Below, piece after piece: positions 26,370 through 33,968 of a stretch of DNA of 64,000 nt (its first letter is position 1; each line of letters starts with the position of its first letter). The DNA is taken from NCBI GenBank assembly GCA_002343445.1, contig DDSP01000049.1, forward strand, positions 1 to 64,000, in the 5' to 3' direction. The notes under the pieces are model-generated. The model was not told the origin of the DNA, searched no databases, and was given only the letters and a program-made list of their open reading frames with translations. The DNA comes from Chthonomonas sp. UBA2387. GTDB taxonomy: Bacteria; Armatimonadota; Fimbriimonadia; Fimbriimonadales; Fimbriimonadaceae. A program made the translations under genes and the position numbers.

Positions 26370-27263
26370 ATGGCAATCTCCCAGAGCATAAGGAATCGGC
26401 TCCTCGTTGAGGCGGGGCATCGGTGCACCGTCTGCTCCGAGAAGGCCTATGAGCTTCACCACATCGTGGAGCAGGCTCAAGGCGGCGATGACTCGGAGGA
26501 GAACCTGATTGTCCTATGCCCCAACTGTCACCAGCAGCGAGTCCACCGGAACAAGGAGTTCACGCCGGTCCAATTGCGCGCGTACAAGGCGAACCTTAAG
26601 GAGCGGAAGGAGTTCGAGCGAAGACTTGCACAGAACCTTGAGCATATCCGTCTGCTCTTGGACCAAGAGGGTCCACAGGCCGCGGAAGCTGCTCTACGCA
26701 AGGAGATGTCCGATGCCGCCTCGGTCGTGGACCCAGAACGGTCGCCAAGTGCCTACGAGGAGGTTTCCAAGACTGCCCGGTGGCTGGCGGAGCGACAGGA
26801 GTTTAAGGCAGGTGCACGCGAGGCGCTCGAAATCGAGTGCGACATCGACATCCAGCGTGAGCTTGCTAAATGGAAGTCCATCTCGATAGTGGCGGTAGAT
26901 GAAGACGGCTGGAAAAAGCACGACAAGTTCCCAGCCAGCTACACGTTCGTGGTCAAGCTCAGCGCTTCACCCTATACGGCATGGCGCGAAGTCTTCAACA
27001 ACCAGTGGCACAACTCATTCTATTCGATGAAGCGCGAAACTCATTTACAAGGGGACCGAATCGTCATGATTGTCGCCGACTCTGACAACCTCCAGAACCA
27101 CCTCGACCACCTGAAGCAACTCGTCGAGTGGACGAACCGACACATTGAGGAGCACGTTGAGCGAAGGGTCAAGCCCGACTTGGAGCGGCAGCGTCGTCAG
27201 GTGCTGCACGAGTTCGACACCATCGAGTCTCTCAAAGGCAAGGTCAAGGAGCTGAAACTCTGA
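26370..27263 (+). CDS. HNH endonuclease with C-terminal coiled region
   Basis: The 297-residue protein starts with an HNH nuclease domain: CTVCSEKAYELHHIVEQAQG, then NLIVLCPNCHQQRVH, giving two CxxC zinc pairs and the HH catalytic histidines. After residue about 70 comes a long helical, charged region (LKERKEFERRLAQNLEHIRL) and a C-terminal domain of unknown fold (ASYTFVVKLSASPYTAWREV), ending in a coiled coil. HNH proteins serve as restriction or phage-defence nucleases and also in mobile elements. Target is unknown. It is the last gene of the island. Confidence 0.85.
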   Translation: MAISQSIRNRLLVEAGHRCTVCSEKAYELHHIVEQAQGGDDSEENLIVLCPNCHQQRVHRNKEFTPVQLRAYKANLKERKEFERRLAQNLEHIRLLLDQEGPQAAEAALRKEMSDAASVVDPERSPSAYEEVSKTARWLAERQEFKAGAREALEIECDIDIQRELAKWKSISIVAVDEDGWKKHDKFPASYTFVVKLSASPYTAWREVFNNQWHNSFYSMKRETHLQGDRIVMIVADSDNLQNHLDHLKQLVEWTNRHIEEHVERRVKPDLERQRRQVLHEFDTIESLKGKVKELKL

Positions 27264-27329
27264 TCGATTGGCCGCTGTATCCTCTTTCCTCTTTCCTCTT
27301 CCTTCGTCCCTTTTCCAACTTCCTTTCCC
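27264..27329. other. Pyrimidine-rich tract at the right edge of the island
   Basis: From 27281 the plus strand is almost only C and T (CCTCTTTCCTCTTTCCTCTT, CCTTCGTCCCTTTTCCAACT, then TCCTTTCCCT). It lies between the HNH and rlmN stop codons. It may mark the island boundary or a degenerate simple repeat. On the minus strand it follows the rlmN stop as a purine run, so it is not a U-tract terminator for rlmN; read on plus it gives a U-rich end for the HNH transcript. Confidence 0.5.
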
Positions 27330-28394
27330 TCAGCGCACCCCGACCGGCACGCCGCGCTTGGCAAAGCGGCCGACATGCTCGCCCGCCAACTGGCCACAAG
27401 CCGCCGCGATGTCGTGGCCGCGCTCGACCCGCTGCGTCACCGTGACCCCCGCCGATTCCAACACGCCTCGAAAGGCCCGAATCCGGTTGGCGCTCGGGCG
27501 GCTGAAGCCTTGCTCGGTGTCCACATAGTTGAACGGGATCAGGTTGACGATGCACGGAAAGCCGCGCACCAGCCGGGACATCGCTGCGGCGTCTTCGGTC
27601 GAGTCGTTCACGTCGGCGATCAGGAGCACTTCGAACGTCACCTTGCGGCCCGTGGCCTTCTGGTGGGCGCGCATCGCCGCAACCACTTCGGCCACCGGCC
27701 ACTTCTTGTTGACCGGCATCAGCCGCTCGCGCACCTCGTCCCGCGCGGCGTGCAGCGATAGGGCCAGGTGGATCGGCAGCCCCGTCTGCGAGAGCCTGCG
27801 GATCTGAGGGACCAACCCAACGGTGGAAACCGTGATGTGCCGCAAGCTCAAGCCGACCTCGTCGTGGAGCAATCCGATGGCCTTCAGCACATTGTCCAGG
27901 TTCAGCAGCGGCTCGCCCATGCCCATGAACACCACGTGGCCGATGCGGCGGGTCGTCAGGCGCTGGAGCAGCAGGTACTGCCCCACGATCTCGGCGGCCG
28001 AGAGGTTGCGGTCGAAGCCGCCCAGGCCCGTCGCGCAAAACGTGCAACCCATCGGGCAACCGACCTGGGAACTCAGGCAGCAGCTCACGCGGTCCTCGTA
28101 GGGCAACAACACGCACTCGTACACTTGGCCGTCGCCCCGATGCACGAGCAGCTTCTCGACCCCGTCGCTGGACTTGGCATGGCGGGCCACGGTCAGCGGA
28201 TCCACGGTGAACGCTTCGGCAAGTTCGGCCCGAAGGGTGGCCGGCAGGTCGCGCATGGCGTCGAAGTCGGCGACGGCTTTGCCGTACACCCACTTGGCGA
28301 TCTGCTTGGCGCGCCAACGGGCGTCTTCGCGCGGGGCGAGACGTTCGGCGATCTCTTGGGCGGTCAGCCCGACCAGCGGGACGCGGGAGTCCAC
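27330..28394 (-). CDS. rlmN: 23S rRNA (adenine-2503-C2)-methyltransferase
   Basis: Radical-SAM methyltransferase that modifies A2503 of 23S rRNA and A37 of some tRNAs. The 354-residue protein has the N-terminal helical domain (RWRAKQIAKWVYGK), the iron-sulfur motif CPMGCTFC, FMGMGEPLLN, and the C-terminal resolving cysteine in ERGHDIAAACGQL. GTG 28394 is taken as start because TACCTT (28406-28401) sits 6 bases before it. It is convergent with the island HNH gene. Confidence 0.95.
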   Translation of the reverse strand: MDSRVPLVGLTAQEIAERLAPREDARWRAKQIAKWVYGKAVADFDAMRDLPATLRAELAEAFTVDPLTVARHAKSSDGVEKLLVHRGDGQVYECVLLPYEDRVSCCLSSQVGCPMGCTFCATGLGGFDRNLSAAEIVGQYLLLQRLTTRRIGHVVFMGMGEPLLNLDNVLKAIGLLHDEVGLSLRHITVSTVGLVPQIRRLSQTGLPIHLALSLHAARDEVRERLMPVNKKWPVAEVVAAMRAHQKATGRKVTFEVLLIADVNDSTEDAAAMSRLVRGFPCIVNLIPFNYVDTEQGFSRPSANRIRAFRGVLESAGVTVTQRVERGHDIAAACGQLAGEHVGRFAKRGVPVGVR

Positions 28395-28419
28395 TCCCTC
28401 AAGGTACCACTCCCGGCCC

Positions 28420-28444
28420 TGGAGGGGCACGCTCCGTCGTGCCC
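28420..28444. repeat. Single arm of the dispersed palindromic element
   Basis: TGGAGGGGCACGCTCCGTCG followed by TGCCC, almost identical to the left arm of copy A. It lies between the dppC-type stop and the rlmN promoter. Confidence 0.65.
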
Positions 28445-28456
28445 GACGGTCGAGTC

Positions 28457-29266
28457 CTAGCGCCCCTTCGGGTCGAGGGCGGCGCGGATGCCGTCGCCCA
28501 CGAAGTTCAGGGCGAAGATGGTCATGCTCAACACGACGCACGGCCAGAACAGCAGCGACGGGTACGAGTTCATCTGCAGCCGCGCGTTGTTGATCATGCT
28601 GCCCCAACTGGGGTCGGGCGCCTGAACGCCGATGCCGAGGAAGCTCAAGGTGCTCTCGGCCAGAATCGTGCCCGCAAGGCTGATCATGGTCACGGCCATC
28701 AGCACGCCGTACAACTGCGGCACGACGTGGCGCGTCACCGTGTAGAACGTCGAAGCGCCCAGCGCCTTCGAAGCGACCACGAACTCGCGATCCTTGAGCG
28801 AGGCCACTTGGGTGAACACCAGGCGCGCAGTCCCCGGCCATCCCGTGATGCTCAAAGCCACGATCACGGGGATGATCCCGGCCTTCCACACGCCGATGAT
28901 GAGGATGGCAAGCAGGATGTCCGGGAACGCGAACATGCCGTCCGTGAACCGCATGAGCGGCATGGCCACCCAGCGGGGAGCATAGACGCCCGTCACGCCC
29001 ACGAACACGCCGATGAACAGCGCGATGGCCTGAACGGTGAGGCCGATGAGCAGCGACAGCCGCGCGCCATAGGCGATGCGGGCGAACACGTCGCGCCCGA
29101 TCTCGTCCGTCCCCAGCCAAAACGTCGCCGACGAGGGCTGCAAAGGCTGGCCCACCTGCTCCAGATAGTGGTGGCGGAACGTCGGGCCGAACATCGCGAA
29201 CAGGGCCAGCAACACGAGGTACGTCACCCCGCCCCAGAACAGGAAGTCGAACTTGCGCTTCCTCAT
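28457..29266 (-). CDS. Peptide/nickel-type ABC transporter permease (DppC-like)
   Basis: Inner-membrane permease of a binding-protein-dependent importer for peptides or other small solutes. The 269-residue protein has GTDEIGRDVFARIAYGARLS, the usual DppC/OppC entry to the core, several membrane helices, and the EAA loop (FVVASKALGASTFYTVTRHV). Start ATG 29266 overlaps the dppB-type stop as ATGA. No ATPase or binding protein genes lie beside the pair, so these must be supplied elsewhere. Confidence 0.92.
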   Translation of the reverse strand: MRKRKFDFLFWGGVTYLVLLALFAMFGPTFRHHYLEQVGQPLQPSSATFWLGTDEIGRDVFARIAYGARLSLLIGLTVQAIALFIGVFVGVTGVYAPRWVAMPLMRFTDGMFAFPDILLAILIIGVWKAGIIPVIVALSITGWPGTARLVFTQVASLKDREFVVASKALGASTFYTVTRHVVPQLYGVLMAVTMISLAGTILAESTLSFLGIGVQAPDPSWGSMINNARLQMNSYPSLLFWPCVVLSMTIFALNFVGDGIRAALDPKGR

Positions 29267-30213
29267 ACCTGCGACTCCCGGATGCGCGGATCGAGCAAGG
29301 GCAGCAGCAGGTCCACCAGCAGGTTCACGCAGATGAACATCATGCCGGTGAGCAGGATGCACGCCTGCATCACGGGCGTGTTGCCCTGTTGGATGGCCTC
29401 GATGGCCAGGAAGCCGATGCCCGGCAACACGAAGAACCGCTCGACGACGAACGAGCCCGTGAGCAAGAAGCCGAAGCTCGTGCCCATGGCCGTGAGCACG
29501 GGCAGGATGGCGTTGCGGAGCGCGTGCCGCAGGATCATCCGCCAAAACGGGACGCCCTTGGCCACAGCCGTGCGGATGAACTCCTGCTCCAGCGTGTCCA
29601 CCATGCTGGCCCGCGTGAGACGCGTGAGCATCGCCCCGGGGCGCGCCGCCAGAATCAGCACGGGAAGGATCAAGTAGTAAAGCTCGGGCGCGACGAGTTC
29701 GGTGCTCCACGTCTGGGGCAAGACGTCCCATTTGAGGCTGAAAAAGTAGACCAGGATCGGAGCCAACACAAAATTGGGCACAGTGACCCCCAGCGTGCTG
29801 AACACGAGCACGCTCCGATCGATTCCCCGGTTCTCCCAGACGGCCGCGATGGTCCCCAGCGTGACGCCGAACAGAGCGGCGGCCACGATGGCGAACATCG
29901 CGATCTTCACGGTCATGGGCAGGTTGCGCTTGAGGATCGTCCAGACCTCCTCTTTGGTCCCGTAGTAGCTCGTGCCGAAGTCGAGTCGTACCGCGTTGCC
30001 CAGGAACTCGCCGTACCGCACGGGCCAGGGCCGGTCGAGCCCGTACAGCTTCCGCAGCCGCGCGATGGTCTCGGGGGAGGCCTTTTCGCCGGCTTCGACG
30101 GTCGCCCGGTCGCCGGGCGCGATCTCGTCCGCCACGAACGTGACGAACGAAATGAAGATCAGGCTGAGCAACCCGAAGGCGAAGCGCAACAGGATGGCTT
30201 TGGCTAGGCGCAC
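29263..30213 (-). CDS. Peptide/nickel-type ABC transporter permease (DppB-like)
   Basis: Partner permease of the DppC-like protein. The 316-residue protein has the DppB N-terminal helix, the loop LRKLYGLDRPWPVRYGEFLG, six membrane helices and the EAA loop (FIRTAVAKGVPFWRMILRHA). GTG 30213 is preceded by a perfect TATAAT at 30228-30223, spaced 9 bases, so the two-gene transcript is predicted to be leaderless. The substrate cannot be read from permease sequence. Confidence 0.93.
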   Translation of the reverse strand: MRLAKAILLRFAFGLLSLIFISFVTFVADEIAPGDRATVEAGEKASPETIARLRKLYGLDRPWPVRYGEFLGNAVRLDFGTSYYGTKEEVWTILKRNLPMTVKIAMFAIVAAALFGVTLGTIAAVWENRGIDRSVLVFSTLGVTVPNFVLAPILVYFFSLKWDVLPQTWSTELVAPELYYLILPVLILAARPGAMLTRLTRASMVDTLEQEFIRTAVAKGVPFWRMILRHALRNAILPVLTAMGTSFGFLLTGSFVVERFFVLPGIGFLAIEAIQQGNTPVMQACILLTGMMFICVNLLVDLLLPLLDPRIRESQV

Positions 30214-30222
30214 CGAGGGCTG

Positions 30223-30228
30223 ATTATA
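30223..30228 (-). promoter_or_regulatory. -10 box TATAAT of the dppBC-type operon
   Basis: Perfect consensus TATAAT on the minus strand, 9 bases before the GTG start. This is the strongest -10 match in the window and one of the predicted leaderless set. Confidence 0.65.
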
Positions 30229-30250
30229 CGTGAGTTCCGCGTCCGCGAAG

Positions 30251-31126
30251 TCAGCACGTCGCGCCGTGGGCGCCCGCGCCGAAAATCTCCATGCGATCTT
30301 CGGTCGTGGTCCGAGGAGTTCCCTTCGGGATGTAGTGGAACTGCAACGCTCGGCGACGCGTCGGCGAATGGTTCGTCGGCGTGCCGTGCGGGGTCAGCCC
30401 ATCGAACACCAAGGCGCCCCCGCAAGGCAACGGTGCGGCGATCACCACGTCGTCGCCCTCCATGTCGGCATCGCAAAGCTGCCAATCGCGCACGCTGAAG
30501 TGCGGCAACGGACCCTCGCGGTGCCGCCCAGGCTTGAAGTGCATGCAGCCGTTGTCGAGCGTGGCGTCGTCCAAAGCGATCCAAATGCCCAACACCGGCG
30601 TGCCCTTCGGGACGTTGAAGTAAGCATGGTCTTGGTGCCAAGGCTTCTCCCGCCCGATGTGCGGCGGCTTGAGCAAGGCCATGTCTTGGAACAGTTCGGG
30701 CTCGGCGTCGAGGCAGGCCCGTGCGAACTCGAGGATCTTGGGGTGCTGCGCCAACGCCATCATGCGCGGCTCCCAGCGGACGAACGTCATCAGCTTGCGC
30801 ACGTGGTCCTGACGCTCTTCGGGTGGCAGACTGGTCAGGTTCCGGTCGGCCAAATGCTCGAACTGGAGGCAGAAGTGCTCGGGAATCTCCTCGGGGTGCT
30901 CCGAGCCTTTGACGACCCAATCGAGGATGGCTTGCCGCGCGCTGGCGACCTCCTCGGGGGTGAGCCACTCGGCGAACCCCACCACGCCATAGGTGCGGTA
31001 GTCCTCGATCTGGGAGGCGTCGTCGGGGTTCGGCGTCTCGCGAAGAGGCAACACGCCCGTGGGTCGGTACAGCGATTCGCCGTACTCGACGGGGGCGATG
31101 CCGTCGAAATCATGCGTCTTGGCCAT
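30251..31126 (-). CDS. Phytanoyl-CoA dioxygenase (PhyH) family protein
   Basis: Fe(II)/2-oxoglutarate-dependent oxygenase. The 291-residue protein has the metal HxD motif in WHQDHAYF (His164, Asp166), a distal His in GLTPHGTPTNHS and an Arg-rich segment (TRRRALQFHYIP) that can bind 2-oxoglutarate. The family acts on many small molecules, so the substrate is unknown. ATG 31126 is chosen over the TTG two codons earlier; TAACGA lies 7 bases upstream of it. Confidence 0.9.
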   Translation of the reverse strand: MAKTHDFDGIAPVEYGESLYRPTGVLPLRETPNPDDASQIEDYRTYGVVGFAEWLTPEEVASARQAILDWVVKGSEHPEEIPEHFCLQFEHLADRNLTSLPPEERQDHVRKLMTFVRWEPRMMALAQHPKILEFARACLDAEPELFQDMALLKPPHIGREKPWHQDHAYFNVPKGTPVLGIWIALDDATLDNGCMHFKPGRHREGPLPHFSVRDWQLCDADMEGDDVVIAAPLPCGGALVFDGLTPHGTPTNHSPTRRRALQFHYIPKGTPRTTTEDRMEIFGAGAHGATC

Positions 31127-31173
31127 GGCCAAGTCGTTACTTCTGCTCGCGGCGCAAGCAATCCTGCAAAGCG

Positions 31174-32484
31174 CTAGGCGGCCTCGGCGAAGTACCGCTG
31201 CTCGTCGCGATGGAAGAAGAGAATCCCCTCGGCCTCTTCGATGTGGTCGAGCAACGTGTCCAGAACGATCGGATCGAACTGCGTCCCACGACCCATCTTC
31301 ATGATCTGCTGCGACTCGCTCATGGAGAACCTCTTCTTGTAGGGGCGGTCAGACCGGAGTGCTTCGTAGACGTCGGCGACGGCCACGATGCGCGCCTCGA
31401 TCGGGATGTCCTCGCCCGAGAGACCGTTCGGGTAACCGGCGCCATCCCAGCGTTCGTGGTGGTTCAAGGCGATGAGGGCGGCTGTCTCGAGCAACTCGCA
31501 ACCTTGGCTGACGTCGGCGGCGTCGCGGGCAAAGGCGGGATGGACCTCTTGCGTCAGCAACCGGTAACCAACCAGGGCATGGCTCTGCATCGTGCTGCGC
31601 TCGGCCTCGGTCAACGTCCCGGTCTTCAGGAGGATGTCGTCGTGCATGCCGATCTTGCCCACGTCGTGCAGCGCGCTGGCGAGCAGAATGCGGTCTTGAT
31701 CGGCTTCGTCGAATCCGAGCTTCTCGGCCAAGAGTTTGGAGAGCAGCGAAACGCGCACGATGTGCTGTCCGGTGACCGTATCGCGAAGTTCTGCGGCGCG
31801 CGCCAGCCGGAGCAGGGTTTCACGGCGCGAGACTTCGAGTTCCCGCGTCCGCATGGCGACCTCGGTTTCGATGCGCTCGTTGGTGGTCTCCAACAGGGCC
31901 TGCCGGTCCGCCAGTTCGGCGATCAGACTGTTGCCCTTGACGCAGGCGAACACCAGCACCAGATCCTCGAACAGCACCCAGCCCGTATGCTCCAAGAAGC
32001 GCCACTCGGCCCCGGAAGCCACACCGTACACCGAGATCGGAAAGTAAAGCCCGCGCACGTAGTGGTCCACCACCACGATGATCGAAGCGGGCACCAAGAT
32101 GCTCCAATCCAGATAGAACGCCAAAAACGCCAGCGAGACAAAGACATGAAAGTGGGTCTCGATGCGCCCGCCCGTCACGTGGATGAGCAGACAACCCATC
32201 AGCATCTGGCAGCACGCGACGACGTAGCGGGTCGCTCGACGTCCGGGGTACTTGCGGACGGCCACCCATACCGGCGTGCCGATCAAGAGGCCCAACAGGA
32301 CAGCGGTCTCGACATGCGGATGGATTTCCGACTCGGCGCCCGAGTAGCTCAGAGGGCTCAGTACCAGCGACGTGACGATCGCGCCGATCACCTGGACCAG
32401 CATCACCCAGCCGAACAAGCGATCCACCCAGGACCGCATCGCGAACAGGCTCTCCTCGTGCAGGCGGAGGGCGCGAGAGGTCAA
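31174..32484 (-). CDS. Membrane-bound HD-GYP phosphodiesterase
   Basis: Predicted c-di-GMP phosphodiesterase. The 436-residue protein has about six N-terminal membrane helices (residues 15-160), a linker coiled coil (LLETTNERIETEVAMRTREL) and an HD-GYP domain: HD at 273-274 in ALHDVGKIG, the second motif NHHERWDGAGYPNG with GYP at 350-352, and DVYEALRSDRPYK. TTG 32484 is chosen since it overlaps the upstream stop as TTGA; ATG at a later Met would cut the first conserved residues. The signal it senses is unknown. Last gene of a coupled run. Confidence 0.92.
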   Translation of the reverse strand: MTSRALRLHEESLFAMRSWVDRLFGWVMLVQVIGAIVTSLVLSPLSYSGAESEIHPHVETAVLLGLLIGTPVWVAVRKYPGRRATRYVVACCQMLMGCLLIHVTGGRIETHFHVFVSLAFLAFYLDWSILVPASIIVVVDHYVRGLYFPISVYGVASGAEWRFLEHTGWVLFEDLVLVFACVKGNSLIAELADRQALLETTNERIETEVAMRTRELEVSRRETLLRLARAAELRDTVTGQHIVRVSLLSKLLAEKLGFDEADQDRILLASALHDVGKIGMHDDILLKTGTLTEAERSTMQSHALVGYRLLTQEVHPAFARDAADVSQGCELLETAALIALNHHERWDGAGYPNGLSGEDIPIEARIVAVADVYEALRSDRPYKKRFSMSESQQIMKMGRGTQFDPIVLDTLLDHIEEAEGILFFHRDEQRYFAEAA

Positions 32485-33086
32485 CCTTGCCGTTCTCCGG
32501 TTGCTGAACGCAACGAACAGCCGAAGGTCGGTGCGATCGAGGCCACCTCCCCCTGCTGGGCGAGCGCCTTGAACCACCTGATGGACGACATCGCATCCTC
32601 GGCTCCCCGAGCCGGGGTCAGCCCGCCGGAGTACACCAGCCGACGATCCGGATCGTAGACGAAGAGGTGCCCCGAAGTGCGGGCGCCATAGCGTCTGACG
32701 GCCCGAACCTCGTCAAGGACGGTCAACTCGCTCTTGGGAATGCCCCGGGCGAACGCGAGGTTCTTTCTCGGGCCATCGTATTCCGCCGGGACGGCAGCCA
32801 CGATTTCGGCGCGGATCGGCAAACGTGTCGCGTCGAGAATTGCCTCGAGATTCCGCAGACTCGCCTTCGTGCACGGGCAATCGGGGTGAACGACCATGAT
32901 CAGGGTCCAACGTCCGGGGTCGGCTTCGCGAATGCCCGGCACTTGAAGCGGACCTGCACCAGGCTTGGTGTCGTATTGCATGGCCCCGGCCATCACCCAG
33001 ACGACAGCCGCGGCCCATGCCACTCCCCCAAGTGCAACGGCCACAGTCCGCCACAAAGGCGTGCGGCCGAGTTTTCGATCATCCAC
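32481..33086 (-). CDS. RedB-like thioredoxin-fold membrane protein
   Basis: A 201-residue protein with an N-terminal membrane anchor (VAVALGGVAWAAAVVWVM) and a periplasmic domain with HPDCPCTKASLRNLEAIL and RYGARTSGHLFVYDPDRRLV YSGG (in two parts). These match RedB-type proteins, which have a thioredoxin fold with a CxC motif in place of CxxC. The family function is not settled; electron transfer or a copper role has been suggested. It lies upstream of the HD-GYP gene, coupled by TTGA. Confidence 0.78.
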   Translation of the reverse strand: MDDRKLGRTPLWRTVAVALGGVAWAAAVVWVMAGAMQYDTKPGAGPLQVPGIREADPGRWTLIMVVHPDCPCTKASLRNLEAILDATRLPIRAEIVAAVPAEYDGPRKNLAFARGIPKSELTVLDEVRAVRRYGARTSGHLFVYDPDRRLVYSGGLTPARGAEDAMSSIRWFKALAQQGEVASIAPTFGCSLRSATGERQG

Positions 33087-33143
33087 ACTTTGTTGTCGGG
33101 ATTGAGAGGGCGAATCATCGGCAGTTCGTTGCTTCGTTTGCCG

Positions 33144-33968
33144 CTATTCGTCCAACCAGACGCCCTCAAACACCACACTCGCCGCTCCAGCCGCCCGCAA
33201 CGGCCCATTCCAGCCGTCCATGTCGAATACCAACTCTCCGCCTGGGTTGAGGATGCGAACCGGGCCCTTGAACCCAGTCAGACGCGCGTAAGCGCTCGCC
33301 GTCGCCGCCGATCCCGTGCCGCACGCCAACGTCTCTCCGACGCCTCGTTCCCATACGCGCAGCCGCAAGGTCCCCGGGCTCGGGCTTTCGGCCCACATGA
33401 CGCTCACCCGCTCCGGGAACGCCTCGTGGTTCTCCAGTTGCGGGCTCACCGCTTCGAACACCGCATCGCGGGGCAACCGATCCACAAACGCAACGAGGTG
33501 TGCGCTGCCCGTCGAGAGCACGCTGACCGGTCCGGCCCAGCCGTCCACCTCGATGGGCAGGTCGAACCAAGGCCGATCCAAAGTCGTGGGCACGCCTTCC
33601 GGCGACCAAACGGCGGGAGGCAACGTGGTCTCGATACGCCCGTCCGGCAGACTTCGGGCCGGGATCACGCGCCCCAAGTGCTCGAACTCGAAGGCCTCGT
33701 CCACCTCGCCGAGATCGAGCGCGCGACGGGCCGTGCAGCGAAGGCCGTTGCCGCAGAAGTCCTCCGTGCCGTCCGGGTTGAACATGCGCTGACGGATCAA
33801 CCTGCGACTCGCGACCTCGTAGACCAGCAGCCCATCCGAACCCACACCAAACCGCCTCTCGCAAAGGCGGAGGGCAAGCGCAGGAACGTCGAGGCCCGCC
33901 ACCTCCTCGGCGCGAACGAGCACGAAGTCGTTCCCCAGACTCTGGACTTTGACAAAGCGCAGGCTCAA
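33144..33968 (-). CDS. dapF: Diaminopimelate epimerase
   Basis: Converts LL- to meso-diaminopimelate for lysine and peptidoglycan. The 274-residue protein has FVKVQSLGNDFVLV at the start, both catalytic cysteines (CGNGLRC near residue 75 and ACGTGSAA near residue 218) and the usual two-fold domain layout. Start is taken as TTG 33968, which overlaps the stop of the 654-residue gene as TTGA; no ATG or GTG would keep the conserved N-terminus. Confidence 0.95.
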   Translation of the reverse strand: MSLRFVKVQSLGNDFVLVRAEEVAGLDVPALALRLCERRFGVGSDGLLVYEVASRRLIRQRMFNPDGTEDFCGNGLRCTARRALDLGEVDEAFEFEHLGRVIPARSLPDGRIETTLPPAVWSPEGVPTTLDRPWFDLPIEVDGWAGPVSVLSTGSAHLVAFVDRLPRDAVFEAVSPQLENHEAFPERVSVMWAESPSPGTLRLRVWERGVGETLACGTGSAATASAYARLTGFKGPVRILNPGGELVFDMDGWNGPLRAAGAASVVFEGVWLDE

